Below, piece after piece: positions 1 to 8,840 of a stretch of 64,000 nucleotides of DNA. Source of the DNA: Erythrobacteraceae bacterium WH01K. Its GTDB lineage: Bacteria; Pseudomonadota; Alphaproteobacteria; Sphingomonadales; Sphingomonadaceae. The stretch spans positions 930,001-994,000 of the forward strand of contig CP115966.1 in assembly GCA_027941995.1 (NCBI GenBank), given 5' to 3'. Position 1 is the stretch's first letter; each line of letters starts with the position of its first letter. A model generated the notes under the pieces. It saw only the letters and a program-made list of their open reading frames with translations. It was not told the origin of the DNA and did not search any database. Both the position numbers and the translations under genes were made by a program.

Positions 1-1990
1 TTACCGGCAAATCGTGATTCTTAAGCCCGGCAACGACCGTGTCGAGACCAATCGTGTCTGCCCAGAACATCGGCCCCCCTGTGGTCAGCGGCCAGCCGTA
101 ACCGTTGATCCACACGACATCGATGTCGCTTGCACGCTGCGCCATGCCTTCATCCAGGATCAGCGCCCCTTCGTTGACCATCGGATAAAGCAGGCGCTCG
201 CGAATTTCATCGGCCGATATTTCGCGTTGGGTGTGGCCGGCTTTAGCGGCGAAATCCTTGATGATCGCCTGAACCTCTTCGGAAGGGCTCCGATTGCGTG
301 CTTCGTCGTAGTCGTAGAAGCCTTTTCCGTTTTTCTGTCCGAAGCGTTCCGCGGCGCACAGCGCCTCGCGTAGGGTCGTGACCTTGGTCGGGTCGCGGTG
401 CCAACCGATATCGATGCCCGCCAGATCGGCCATCTGGAACGGTCCCATGGGAAAGCCGAATTCGAGCAGGACATCATCGACATCCCAGTAATTCGCACCC
501 TCGAGGATGAGGGCATTGGCCTGTTCCTGCCGCGGGCTGAGCATGCGGTTGCCGATGAAGCCATGGCATACGCCTGACACGACGGCCACTTTCCCGATCG
601 TCTTGGACAGTTTCATAGCGGTGAGCAGGACATCGTCGCGCGTTTCTGCGCCGCGCACGATCTCCAGCAGCTTCATGATGTTGGCCGGCGAGAAGAAATG
701 AAGGCCCAGCACATATCCGGGGCGCTTCGTCGCCTGTGCAATCTCGTCCACATCGAGGTAGCTGGTGTTCGACGCAAGGATCGCGCCTGGCTTCATCACG
801 TCGTCGAGCTTGCCGAAGACGTCCTTCTTGACGTCCATGCTTTCGTAGACGGCTTCGATCACCAGGTCGCAGTCGCTGAGATCGGCATAGTCGAGCGTCG
901 TCGACAGCCGGCCCATCGCCTGTTCGACCTGTTCCGGCTTCATCCGCCCGCGGGCCGCAGTGCGCTCGTAATTCTTGCGGATGACGCCTGTTCCCCGATC
1001 CAGCGCTTCCTGTTTCATTTCGAGCATGGTGACCGGGATGCCGGCGGAAAGGAAGTTCATGGCGATGCCGCCACCCATGGTGCCTGCGCCGATGATGCCG
1101 ACTTTTGCGATTTCGATCGGGCGGGTGGAGGGATCGATGTCGTCGATCTTGTTGGCTGCGCGCTCGGAAAAGAAATAGTGGCGCATTGCCGCACTTTGCG
1201 TGCCGCCCATCAGTTCGCTGAACAGTTCCCGTTCCTTCCGGACCCCGTCGGCATAGTCCATCTCGGTAGCCGCCTTAACAGCCTGGATGGCCGCCTCGGG
1301 AGCATGGACGCCGCGGATTTTCCGGGCATGCTTGGCCCGAAACTCGTCGAAAAGGGAGGGGTTCTTGATGCCGTCCTCATGCGCGGTCCCTTCCGAACTG
1401 CGCTGCACGGGGCTGCCAATGCGCGAGCGGGCGAAGGCAATCGCGTCCGCTTCGAGGCTGTCTTCGTCCAAAATCTTGTCGAGCAGGCCGATATCCAGTG
1501 CCTTGCCGGCCGAAATCGGATTTCCCTGGACGACTATGGGAAGGGCGTTCTCCACGCCGACCACGCGGGGCAGGCGCTGTGTGCCAGCGGCCCCCGGTAT
1601 CAGGCCGAGTTTCACCTCGGGCAAACCGAGCTTCGCGCTTGGCACCGCCACGCGGTAGTGACAGGCGAGCGCGACCTCGCAGCCGCCGCCAAGGGCCGTG
1701 CCATGGATCGCCGCAATCACGGGCTTGTCGCTGGCCTCCATCGCATCGAGCGTTTCGGGCAGATTCGGGCCGACGGGCGGCTTGCCGAATTCGGTGATAT
1801 CGGCGCCAGCGAAAAAGGTCCGGCCGTCGCAGCGGATGACAACCGCCTTCACGCTGTCGTCCGACAGGGCTTCCTCGATGCCCTGTTTGAGGCCTTCGCG
1901 AACCTTCTGGCCCAGCGCGTTCACCGGCGGGTTGTCCGATATGATGACCAGGACGTCGTCGTGTCGCACTGTGCGGATCGGTGAAGTCAT
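1..1990 (-). CDS. FadJ-type 3-hydroxyacyl-CoA dehydrogenase / enoyl-CoA hydratase, 3' end cut by window edge
   Basis: Bifunctional beta-oxidation enzyme that hydrates enoyl-CoA and oxidises 3-hydroxyacyl-CoA with NAD. The reading frame is open from the ATG at 1990, preceded by AAGGAGAGACAC, down to base 1, about 663 codons, so only the C-terminal end is missing. The N-terminal crotonase fold shows [13 protein letters not shown] and [17 protein letters not shown]. Near residue 297 comes the NAD-binding [11 protein letters not shown], then the dehydrogenase signature [17 protein letters not shown] and GFIGNRM. It heads a stretch of acyl-CoA genes but is read away from the ligase operon at 3369. 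Soluble cytoplasmic enzyme; the family call is firm, the preferred substrate cannot be read from sequence. Confidence 0.93.
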   Translation of the reverse strand, partial: MTSPIRTVRHDDVLVIISDNPPVNALGQKVREGLKQGIEEALSDDSVKAVVIRCDGRTFFAGADITEFGKPPVGPNLPETLDAMEASDKPVIAAIHGTALGGGCEVALACHYRVAVPSAKLGLPEVKLGLIPGAAGTQRLPRVVGVENALPIVVQGNPISAGKALDIGLLDKILDEDSLEADAIAFARSRIGSPVQRSSEGTAHEDGIKNPSLFDEFRAKHARKIRGVHAPEAAIQAVKAATEMDYADGVRKERELFSELMGGTQSAAMRHYFFSERAANKIDDIDPSTRPIEIAKVGIIGAGTMGGGIAMNFLSAGIPVTMLEMKQEALDRGTGVIRKNYERTAARGRMKPEQVEQAMGRLSTTLDYADLSDCDLVIEAVYESMDVKKDVFGKLDDVMKPGAILASNTSYLDVDEIAQATKRPGYVLGLHFFSPANIMKLLEIVRGAETRDDVLLTAMKLSKTIGKVAVVSGVCHGFIGNRMLSPRQEQANALILEGANYWDVDDVLLEFGFPMGPFQMADLAGIDIGWHRDPTKVTTLREALCAAERFGQKNGKGFYDYDEARNRSPSEEVQAIIKDFAAKAGHTQREISADEIRERLLYPMVNEGALILDEGMAQRASDIDVVWINGYGWPLTTGGPMFWADTIGLDTVVAGLKNHDLPV

Positions 1991-2035
1991 GTGTCTCTCC
2001 TTGTGTTTCGTTATCGAAGGGTGCTGGGCCAGGCG

Positions 2036-3280
2036 TCAGGCGCGGCTTTCCGTCAGCGCGGAATAGATCAGCGTCTTCAGCTGGCGGCGAATGGGATAGA
2101 TGCTGGAGGGGTAGACCTGCGTCATGAAGACCATGGTGATCCCCTCCAGCGGATCGACGAAGAAGGCGGTCGAATAGGCACCGCCCCAGTAGAATTCGCC
2201 GGGGCTGGAAGGCATCAGGGTCCTGGCCGGGTCGATGACCATGGCGAAACCCAGACCGAAACCGGTGCCGGCATTGTTCGCCTCGGAAAACAGGCTGCTC
2301 GATATTTCGGTCAGGTCGGCGCCGCCGGGCAGGTGATTGGTCCGCATCAGGCGAATGGTCTTCGGGCTCAGGATCCGGGCGTCTCCCAATGTTCCTTCGT
2401 TCAGAAGCATGGCGGCGAAGCGGTGATAATCGGCGATCGTTCCGCATAATCCGCCGCCGCCGCTGTCGAATTTTCCGCCCTGTGTCAGGCTGCTCTGCCT
2501 GCCGCCGTCTATCATTCGCGGTGCCTTGCCGGGGATGTACTGGTAGGCGTCCACGAGCCGCTCCGCCTGATCCGGTGCAACTCCGAATGCCGTATCGGTC
2601 ATGCCCAGCGGTTCGAAAATATATTGCCGGAAATATTCCCCCAGCCGCATGCCCGACAGGCGCTCGACCGCGATGCCCAGAACATCGGTCGATACCGAAT
2701 AATTCCAGCCATGGCCCGGTGCGAATTCAAGCGGGAGCCTGGACAGTATTTCGACATATTCGTCGGAATCGTGCCGGTTTCTCGCGAAATCCAGATTATG
2801 GTCGCGGTAGACGGCATCGATATTCGTCCGGTTCTGCAAGCCGTAGGTCAGGCCCGACATGTGCGTTAGCAGGTCGACGAACCGCATGGGCTTGGCCCGC
2901 TCGCCCGGCGTGAAGGGCACGGACCCGCCGCCACCTGCATAGACGCGCAGATCGGCGAGTTCGGGGATTACCTTGGCAACCGGATCTTCCAGGGCGATCC
3001 GGCATTGTTCGACCAATTGCATAAAAGCGACGGAGGTCACCGGTTTCGTCATGGACGCGATCCGGAAGATCGCCTCGTCCCTCAATCCCTCGCGATCTTC
3101 GCCCATGGTCCCTTGCGCGTCATAGAACACGGGCCTGCCATCGCGTGCGACCATCAGCTGTGTCATGGGCAGGCGGCCGTTTTCGACATACCCGGATTTC
3201 AGGAACTGCGGGATGCGCTCCAGTCGCGAGGCATCAAAACCCAGTTCCGCCGGATCGGCGCATTCGAAGGGTATCGGCAT
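2036..3280 (-). CDS. Beta-lactamase-fold serine hydrolase (class C-like esterase family)
   Basis: A 414-residue member of the beta-lactamase/D-alanyl-D-alanine carboxypeptidase fold that usually works as an esterase in such neighbourhoods. The SxxK nucleophile motif is S76-M-T-K79, the second motif is in NYSVSTDVLG, and HMSGLTYG lies between them. No signal peptide is visible, which favours a cytoplasmic esterase over a cell-wall enzyme. It lies 45 bases upstream of the FadJ-type gene on the same strand, so the two may be co-transcribed; ester hydrolysis feeding acyl-CoA catabolism would fit but is inference. Substrate unknown. Confidence 0.85.
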   Translation of the reverse strand: MPIPFECADPAELGFDASRLERIPQFLKSGYVENGRLPMTQLMVARDGRPVFYDAQGTMGEDREGLRDEAIFRIASMTKPVTSVAFMQLVEQCRIALEDPVAKVIPELADLRVYAGGGGSVPFTPGERAKPMRFVDLLTHMSGLTYGLQNRTNIDAVYRDHNLDFARNRHDSDEYVEILSRLPLEFAPGHGWNYSVSTDVLGIAVERLSGMRLGEYFRQYIFEPLGMTDTAFGVAPDQAERLVDAYQYIPGKAPRMIDGGRQSSLTQGGKFDSGGGGLCGTIADYHRFAAMLLNEGTLGDARILSPKTIRLMRTNHLPGGADLTEISSSLFSEANNAGTGFGLGFAMVIDPARTLMPSSPGEFYWGGAYSTAFFVDPLEGITMVFMTQVYPSSIYPIRRQLKTLIYSALTESRA

Positions 3281-3368
3281 AAACTCTCCCCGGTTGGCGC
3301 TTGAGCGCGCTCTGATTCCGACCTAGCATCGGTTGCAGAATAAAACATACCCGATCGGGAGAGACGAG

Positions 3369-5120
3369 TTGAGTGAGATCGCATCGACGGTAGCAGCCGG
3401 CGCGCAGTGGACGGCGCCTGCGGGTTGGCCGGCCAGTTCCTTGCCAGAGATAGAAGCGGCTCTCTGCGCCCCGGGCGCGACGTTCGAGATGGAGACTCAC
3501 GACATTCGCGGCGTGCCCACCCGCACGTGGAAAAACGCGCCCCCGTCGCTGCGCGCCCTGGCCGATCACGCACGCAGTCATGGCGAGCGCCTGATGACCA
3601 TCTTCGAGGACGAGCGTGTCCCGTACGAAGCGTGGTACCGTGCGGTCGCTGCGCTGGCAGGGGAATTGCAGTCCTGTGGTGTCGGGAAGGGCGACCGAGT
3701 GGCGCTGGCGATGCGCAACCTGCCGGAATGGCCCGTGGCGTTCTTTGCCGCGACCTCGATCGGCGCGATCTGCGTTCCGCTGAACGCATGGTGGACAGGG
3801 CAGGAGCTGGCTTACGGCCTGTCGGACTCCGGCGCCCGTCTCCTGATTTGCGATGCCGAGCGATGGGAACGCATCGCGCCCGAACGCAGCGAATGTCCGG
3901 ACCTTGAGCACGTACTGGTATCCCGGGCCGGGGCCCTGGACGGCGATGCGCGGGCGCTGGAAAGCATAATCGGGACGCCGCACGAATGGGGCGACCTGCC
4001 CGACACATCCATACCCGACGTCGCAATCGCGCCGGACGATCCCGCAACGATTTTCTACACCAGCGGAACGACCGGCCAGCCGAAGGGGGCCCTGGGAAGT
4101 CATCGCAACCTGACCACCAACATCCTCTCCAGCGCCTATGCGGCGGCGCGCGGACTGTTGCGCCGGGGCGAAGCCATTCCTGCTCCCGCGCCCAAGGTCG
4201 GACTGACGGTCATACCCCTGTTCCACGTCACCGCCTGTTCCGCCGGCCTGATGGGTCAGGTCTTTTCGGGGCATACGTTCATCTACATGCATCGCTGGGA
4301 TGCAGTGGAGGCATTCGGCATCATCGAACGCGAAAAGGTCAACATTACCGGCGGCGTACCGACCATCGCCTGGCAGATGATCGAGCATCCGGAGCGGGAC
4401 AATTTCGACCTCTCGAGCCTGGAGGCGATTGCCTATGGCGGTGCGCCGGCAGCGCCGGAACTGGTCCGGAAGATTCATGAAACCTTCGGATGCATGCCCG
4501 GCAATGGCTGGGGCATGACGGAGACCATGGCGACGGTCACCAGCCATTCGGCGGAGGACTATCTGCATCGCCCGCAAAGCGCCGGTCCGCCGGTCCCGGT
4601 CAGCGACATCAAGGTTGTCGACAAGCAGGGCAACGCGCTCCCCCCCGGTGAAATCGGCACGCTCCATGCGCGCGGCCCGCAGGTCGTGATGGGCTATTGG
4701 GGGCGACCCGATGCGACGGCGGAAACCTTCCGCGATGGCTGGGTCGACACCGGCGATCTTGCCCGCATCGACGAAGAAGGCTTCTGCTACATCGTCGACC
4801 GGGCGAAGGACATGGTGATCCGCGGAGGAGAGAACATCTATTCCTCCGAAGTGGAGAACGTCCTCTACGATCATCCCGCAGTCACCGATGCCGCCGTTCT
4901 GGGCCGGCCGCACCGCACGTTGGGCGAGGAACCGGTGGCGATGGTACACCTGGCGCCCGGTACTGAAGCGGACGAGGCAGAGCTCATGGCATGGGTCGCG
5001 GCCCGTCTCGCGAAATTCAAGGTGCCTGTCCGCATCCTGTTTGCGGAAGAAATGTTGCCGCGAAACGCCAATGGCAAGATCCTGAAGAAGGACCTCAAAG
5101 CCATGTTCGAAGAGGCCTGA
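3369..5120 (+). CDS. AMP-forming acyl-CoA synthetase
   Basis: Activates a carboxylic acid to its CoA thioester through an acyl-adenylate. It carries the ATP/AMP signature YTSGTTGQPKG near residue 231, GWGMTETMA, the hinge region WVDTGDLARIDEEGF, RGGENIYSSEVEN and the C-terminal catalytic lysine region NGKILKKDL. I chose the TTG at 3369 because GGGAGAG lies 5 bases upstream; an in-frame TTG at 3333 would add 12 residues but has no good ribosome site. It starts an operon with the thiolase-like gene, maoC and citE-like genes. About 583 residues, normal for the family. Long- or branched-chain acid specificity is not determinable here. Confidence 0.9.
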   Translation: MSEIASTVAAGAQWTAPAGWPASSLPEIEAALCAPGATFEMETHDIRGVPTRTWKNAPPSLRALADHARSHGERLMTIFEDERVPYEAWYRAVAALAGELQSCGVGKGDRVALAMRNLPEWPVAFFAATSIGAICVPLNAWWTGQELAYGLSDSGARLLICDAERWERIAPERSECPDLEHVLVSRAGALDGDARALESIIGTPHEWGDLPDTSIPDVAIAPDDPATIFYTSGTTGQPKGALGSHRNLTTNILSSAYAAARGLLRRGEAIPAPAPKVGLTVIPLFHVTACSAGLMGQVFSGHTFIYMHRWDAVEAFGIIEREKVNITGGVPTIAWQMIEHPERDNFDLSSLEAIAYGGAPAAPELVRKIHETFGCMPGNGWGMTETMATVTSHSAEDYLHRPQSAGPPVPVSDIKVVDKQGNALPPGEIGTLHARGPQVVMGYWGRPDATAETFRDGWVDTGDLARIDEEGFCYIVDRAKDMVIRGGENIYSSEVENVLYDHPAVTDAAVLGRPHRTLGEEPVAMVHLAPGTEADEAELMAWVAARLAKFKVPVRILFAEEMLPRNANGKILKKDLKAMFEEA

Positions 5121-5156
5121 CAGACCCGTTCCCGCAACGCAGGATACCAAGCGCAC

Positions 5157-6701
5157 ATGACCGACGAACTCGACCCGCGCACCCCGGTTGTCATCGGTGT
5201 GGGACAGGCTTCGGAAAGGCTGGACGATCCCGGCTATGCCGCTCTTTCGCCGATGGACCTCGGCGGGAAGGCATTGGGCGCCGCGATTGCCGATGCGCAG
5301 GCAAGAGGCGATGTCGCAGGCGCAATCGATGTGCTTGCAGCCATAAGGCAATTCGAGATTTCGACCCCTGCAGCGGTGGCTCCATTCGGACGGGCCGACA
5401 ATCCGCCGCGCGCGATTGCACGGCGCGTGGGCGCAAATCCCGCGCGCGCAATTCTCGAATATGTCGGCGGGCAGGGGCCGCAGAAACTGGTTGGCGAGCT
5501 TGCGCAGGAAATAGCCGACGGACGGGCGGACATGGCCGCCATCGTCGGGGCGGAGGCCATTTCCACCACGCTCGCGCTGGCAGCGAAGGGCGAAAAACCC
5601 GACTGGCGCGAGGAGATCGGCGGGCAGTTGGAGGATCGCGGCTTCGGAATGAAGGGCCTGCTCGACCAGACGCTGATCGCACACGGGGTGCGCGGTGCGA
5701 TCCCGGCCTATGCGCTGATGGAAAACGCGCGGCGCAGCGTGCTCGGCCGCTCGCTCGAGGAGCATCGGGACCACATGGCCGAGCTGTTCGCGCCGTTCAC
5801 CAAAGTCGCGGCCGGCAATCCACATGCAGCGTCGCCGAAGGAGAAATCGGCAGACGTCATCGCGACACCGACGCAGCGCAACCGCATCGTGGCCGAACCC
5901 TATACGAAGGACATGATCGCGCGCGATCAGGTGAACCAGGCTGCGGCCATCGTGATTGCCTCTGTCGGCAAAGCTCGAGAGCTGGGCATTCCGCCCGACC
6001 GCTGGGTGCATATCCACGCCGCGACCGACGCGAGGGAAGCGAGCGTACTGCACCGCGCCGATCTCCACCTAGCGCAAAGCGCGGTCGATTGCGCCAATGC
6101 TGCACTGGAAATCGCCGGAATAGCCCAAGGCGACATCGATCATTTTGACATCTACAGCTGTTTCCCGATTCCCGTATCCAACCTGATCGAGGCGATGGGG
6201 ATAGCGCCGGACGATCCGCGCGGGCTCACCCTGACAGGCGGGCTGCCCTATTTCGGCGGCGCGGGTAACAATTACTCGGCCCATGCTATCGCCGAGGCGG
6301 TCGCGCGCTGCCGAAACCAGCCGGGCAGCACCGCGGTGGTCGTCGCCAATGGCGGCTTCATGAGCAAATATGCCTGCGGCATCTATTCCACCGAAGCCGC
6401 GGACTGGTCACGCGAGAGGGTGCGAACCTGCCCCGACCAGCCGGACGCCGTGGAAAGCCTCGACAGTTATTCCGGCCCTGCAACCATCGAAACCTATACG
6501 ATCCAGCACGGGCGCGAAGGTGCATCGGGCACCATCGTCGCGCGCATCCCGGGCGGGCAGAGGGTCGCTGCCGTCCCTGCGGATGCCGACGCGCTGTCCC
6601 TGCTGGAGGGCGGCGAGCCGTTCGGGATGTCGGTGACCATCGCGATGGCCGACGGGAAGAATGACTTCCGGCACGCGGGGGCCCAGGCGCAGCAGGGTTG
6701 A
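5157..6701 (+). CDS. Thiolase-superfamily protein (acetyl-CoA acetyltransferase-like) lacking recognisable catalytic residues
   Basis: A 514-residue thiolase-fold protein second in the acyl-CoA operon, 36 bases after the ligase. The region where thiolases carry the nucleophilic cysteine (NxxCxSG) reads EYVGGQGPQKLV at residues 101-112, without cysteine. The usual GGHPxGxSG histidine block is replaced by GGLPYFGGAGNNYSAHAIAE near residue 361, and the C-terminal CxG block by NGGFMSKYACG. These features resemble the thiolase-like proteins (TLP class) rather than working degradative thiolases. It may act on an unusual CoA ester, form a complex with a partner, or be a CoA-binding accessory. Family firm, activity doubtful. 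Confidence 0.8.
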   Translation: MTDELDPRTPVVIGVGQASERLDDPGYAALSPMDLGGKALGAAIADAQARGDVAGAIDVLAAIRQFEISTPAAVAPFGRADNPPRAIARRVGANPARAILEYVGGQGPQKLVGELAQEIADGRADMAAIVGAEAISTTLALAAKGEKPDWREEIGGQLEDRGFGMKGLLDQTLIAHGVRGAIPAYALMENARRSVLGRSLEEHRDHMAELFAPFTKVAAGNPHAASPKEKSADVIATPTQRNRIVAEPYTKDMIARDQVNQAAAIVIASVGKARELGIPPDRWVHIHAATDAREASVLHRADLHLAQSAVDCANAALEIAGIAQGDIDHFDIYSCFPIPVSNLIEAMGIAPDDPRGLTLTGGLPYFGGAGNNYSAHAIAEAVARCRNQPGSTAVVVANGGFMSKYACGIYSTEAADWSRERVRTCPDQPDAVESLDSYSGPATIETYTIQHGREGASGTIVARIPGGQRVAAVPADADALSLLEGGEPFGMSVTIAMADGKNDFRHAGAQAQQG

Positions 6702-6755
6702 CCACGCCGGGTGCAGCGACGACTAGCCGGACCGGAAAGAATTGGAGAGTTGGTA

Positions 6756-7208
6756 ATGGCAGGCCGGTATTTCGACGAATGGAGTGTGGGCGACAGGATC
6801 GAACACGAGATCCGGCGCACGGTTACCGAGACCGACAATCTGCTCTTCACGACCATGACGCACAATGCACAGCCGTTGCACCTCGATCTGGAGGCGGCGA
6901 AAGCGAGCGAGTTCGGGCAGATCCTGGTCAACGGAACCTTCACCTTCTCCCTCATGGTCGGGGTCAGCGTGGGCGATACGACCCTGGGCACGCTGGTGGC
7001 CAATCTGGGATATGACAAGCTGGTCCATCCCAAACCCACCTTCATCGGCGATACCCTGCGTGCCACCAGCGAGGTGACCGAGCTTCGGGAAAGCAAGTCC
7101 CGGCCCGGAGCGGGCATCGTCACGTTCCGACACGAATGCCTGAACCAGCGTGACGAAATCGTGTGCAGTTGCCTGCGAATGGCGCTCCTCAAGAAAAAGG
7201 GAGCCTGA
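6756..7208 (+). CDS. MaoC-family (R)-hydratase/dehydratase, hot-dog fold
   Basis: About 150 residues. The fold signature appears as [12 protein letters not shown] followed by [14 protein letters not shown] and [14 protein letters not shown], typical of MaoC-like enoyl-CoA or mesaconyl-CoA hydratases. The ATG at 6756 follows TTGGAGAGTTGGTA; an upstream TTG at 6711 would only add a leader that does not look like the family. It sits between the thiolase-like gene and the CitE-type lyase with a 3-base gap to the latter. The MaoC plus CitE-like pair is reminiscent of the mesaconyl-CoA hydratase and methylmalyl/malyl-CoA lyase pairing, so a short dicarboxylyl-CoA is a reasonable guess. Confidence 0.87.
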   Translation: MAGRYFDEWSVGDRIEHEIRRTVTETDNLLFTTMTHNAQPLHLDLEAAKASEFGQILVNGTFTFSLMVGVSVGDTTLGTLVANLGYDKLVHPKPTFIGDTLRATSEVTELRESKSRPGAGIVTFRHECLNQRDEIVCSCLRMALLKKKGA

Positions 7209-7211
7209 GCG

Positions 7212-8075
7212 ATGAAGATGCGCAGCTGGCTGTTCGCCCCGGGCGATAGCGAGAAGAAAATGGGCAAGGCAGCCGCGAGCGATGCCGATATCGCCATCTT
7301 CGATCTTGAGGACGCGGTCGCGCCCGAGGTCAAAACCGATGCTCGCAAGATGGTCGCTGATAGTCTTTCAGGCGCAGGCGATCGCGAGCGGCTATGGGTT
7401 CGCATCAATCCGCTCGATACCGATATGCCGTTGGCCGACCTCGCTGCTGTCATGCCTGCGCGGCCGGGCGGTATCATGCTGCCCAAGGCGGAAGGGCCCG
7501 AGCAGGTCGCGCGGCTCGATAATTACCTCTCCGCGTTCGAGGTCGCCAACGGGGTCGAGGCCGGTTCGACGCCGGTCATGGCGCTGGTCACGGAAACCGC
7601 TGCATCTATGTTCGAAGCCGGCAATTATGCAAATGCACCGCGGCTGGCGGCGATGAGTTGGGGGGCGGAGGATCTTTCAGATTCCATCGGGGCGCAGGCC
7701 AATGTGGACGAGGCGGGAGAATACGACCCCGCCTATATCCTCGCCCGTACCCTATGCCTCTTGGGCGCGGCGAGGGCAGGCGTCCCGGCAATCGAGACGA
7801 TCGCAACCGACTTCCGCGATCTGGACGGGCTGGCGAAGCGTGCGACGACTGTCCGGCGGCAGGGTTTCGGCGGGATGCTCGCCATTCACCCGGCGCAGAT
7901 CGGCCCGATCAACGAGGCCTTCACGCCTGCCGAGACCGAAATCGAGGAAGCGCGCAAGGTCGTTGCCCTGTTCGAGGACAATCCCGGTGTCGGCACGATC
8001 GGCCGCGGCGGCAAGATGTACGACCGCCCGCATCTGTCACGCGCCCGGCAATTGCTGGCCGCGCTTGACGACTGA
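7212..8075 (+). CDS. CitE-like CoA-ester lyase (HpcH/HpaI aldolase fold)
   Basis: A 287-residue Mg-dependent lyase that cleaves or forms (S)-malyl-CoA, beta-methylmalyl-CoA or citramalyl-CoA type esters. The metal and catalytic motifs are intact: IFDLEDAVAPE (residues 29-39), LVTETAASM and SWGAEDL, then IHPAQIGPINEAF at the C-terminal substrate loop. It is directly downstream of the MaoC gene and ends the operon; the next gene, cysQ, converges with a 3-base gap. A paralogue at 27274-28155 has lost several of these acidic residues, which makes this copy the working reference. Exact substrate open. Confidence 0.88.
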   Translation: MKMRSWLFAPGDSEKKMGKAAASDADIAIFDLEDAVAPEVKTDARKMVADSLSGAGDRERLWVRINPLDTDMPLADLAAVMPARPGGIMLPKAEGPEQVARLDNYLSAFEVANGVEAGSTPVMALVTETAASMFEAGNYANAPRLAAMSWGAEDLSDSIGAQANVDEAGEYDPAYILARTLCLLGAARAGVPAIETIATDFRDLDGLAKRATTVRRQGFGGMLAIHPAQIGPINEAFTPAETEIEEARKVVALFEDNPGVGTIGRGGKMYDRPHLSRARQLLAALDD

Positions 8076-8078
8076 GCC

Positions 8079-8840
8079 TTAAAGCCTGGCCACTTCGGCC
8101 AGTACCCGCTCGGCCCATTCGGGGCGGCAGATCAGCAGGTCGGGCATGTAGGTGTCGGCCTGGTTGTAGTCGAGAGGGCTGCCATCGACGCGGCTGGCAT
8201 GCAGGCCATGCGCCAGTGCCACCGCAGCGGGCGCACAGCTGTCCCACTCGTACTGGCCGCCCGTGTGGAGGTAGATTTCCGCCTCTCCTCGCACGACCGC
8301 CATCGCTTTCGCCCCCGCGCTGCCCATGCCGACAAGTTCGCCGCCGATGGCCTCCGAAACGGCAACCGCTTCCTTGGCAGGGCGCGTGCGACTGACGACG
8401 AGGCGCGGCTTGTCCGCTGCGGCGGGAACTGCCTGTGGTTCGTCTGTTCGCAGCACCAGGTCGAGACCGGGCAGCGCGACGGCACCCGTTTCCGGCCTGC
8501 CGCCGACCGCCAGCGCGACATGGACGGCCCAGTCGGTGCGCGCCTCCCCATATTCGCGGGTGCCGTCGACCGGATCGACGATCCAGACACGTTCCTTCGA
8601 CAGGCGGTCCCGGGTGTCCTTGCTTTCTTCGGACAGCAGGCCGTCATCGGGACGCAGATGCCGCAGCGCATGGACGAGGAACTGGTTGGCGGTTTCATCG
8701 CCTGCATTGCCCAGCGCCTTGCCTTCGAACACGCCTGCTTCGCGCACCTGCATCAGGATGCGGCCCGCGTGATGGGCGAGATGCGCGGCCAGCTGCGCGT
8801 CGTTCATGTCGGCGGGTGTCATGGGGGCGGTGTCCGTCAT
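8079..8840 (-). CDS. cysQ: 3'(2'),5'-bisphosphate nucleotidase CysQ
   Basis: Mg-dependent phosphatase of the inositol monophosphatase superfamily that removes the 3'-phosphate from PAP and so relieves product inhibition after sulfate transfer. The metal motif DPVDGTREY is clear, as is SEESKD before it and the C-terminal [14 protein letters not shown]. 253 residues, close to the family length. Its start overlaps the stop of cysNC by 4 bases, so it is translationally coupled with sulfate activation. The PAP produced by the two sulfotransferases in this window (36662 and 61810) would be a natural substrate. Confidence 0.93.
   Translation of the reverse strand: MTDTAPMTPADMNDAQLAAHLAHHAGRILMQVREAGVFEGKALGNAGDETANQFLVHALRHLRPDDGLLSEESKDTRDRLSKERVWIVDPVDGTREYGEARTDWAVHVALAVGGRPETGAVALPGLDLVLRTDEPQAVPAAADKPRLVVSRTRPAKEAVAVSEAIGGELVGMGSAGAKAMAVVRGEAEIYLHTGGQYEWDSCAPAAVALAHGLHASRVDGSPLDYNQADTYMPDLLICRPEWAERVLAEVARL

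Noticed and set aside
698-1984. Plus-strand frame of about 428 codons opposite the FadJ-type gene
   Set aside because: Shadow of the minus-strand enzyme, whose crotonase and NAD motifs are clear.
3234-6068. Open frame of about 944 codons on the minus strand
   Set aside because: It lies opposite the acyl-CoA ligase and thiolase-like genes, has no recognisable motif and no ribosome site; it is a GC-rich shadow frame.
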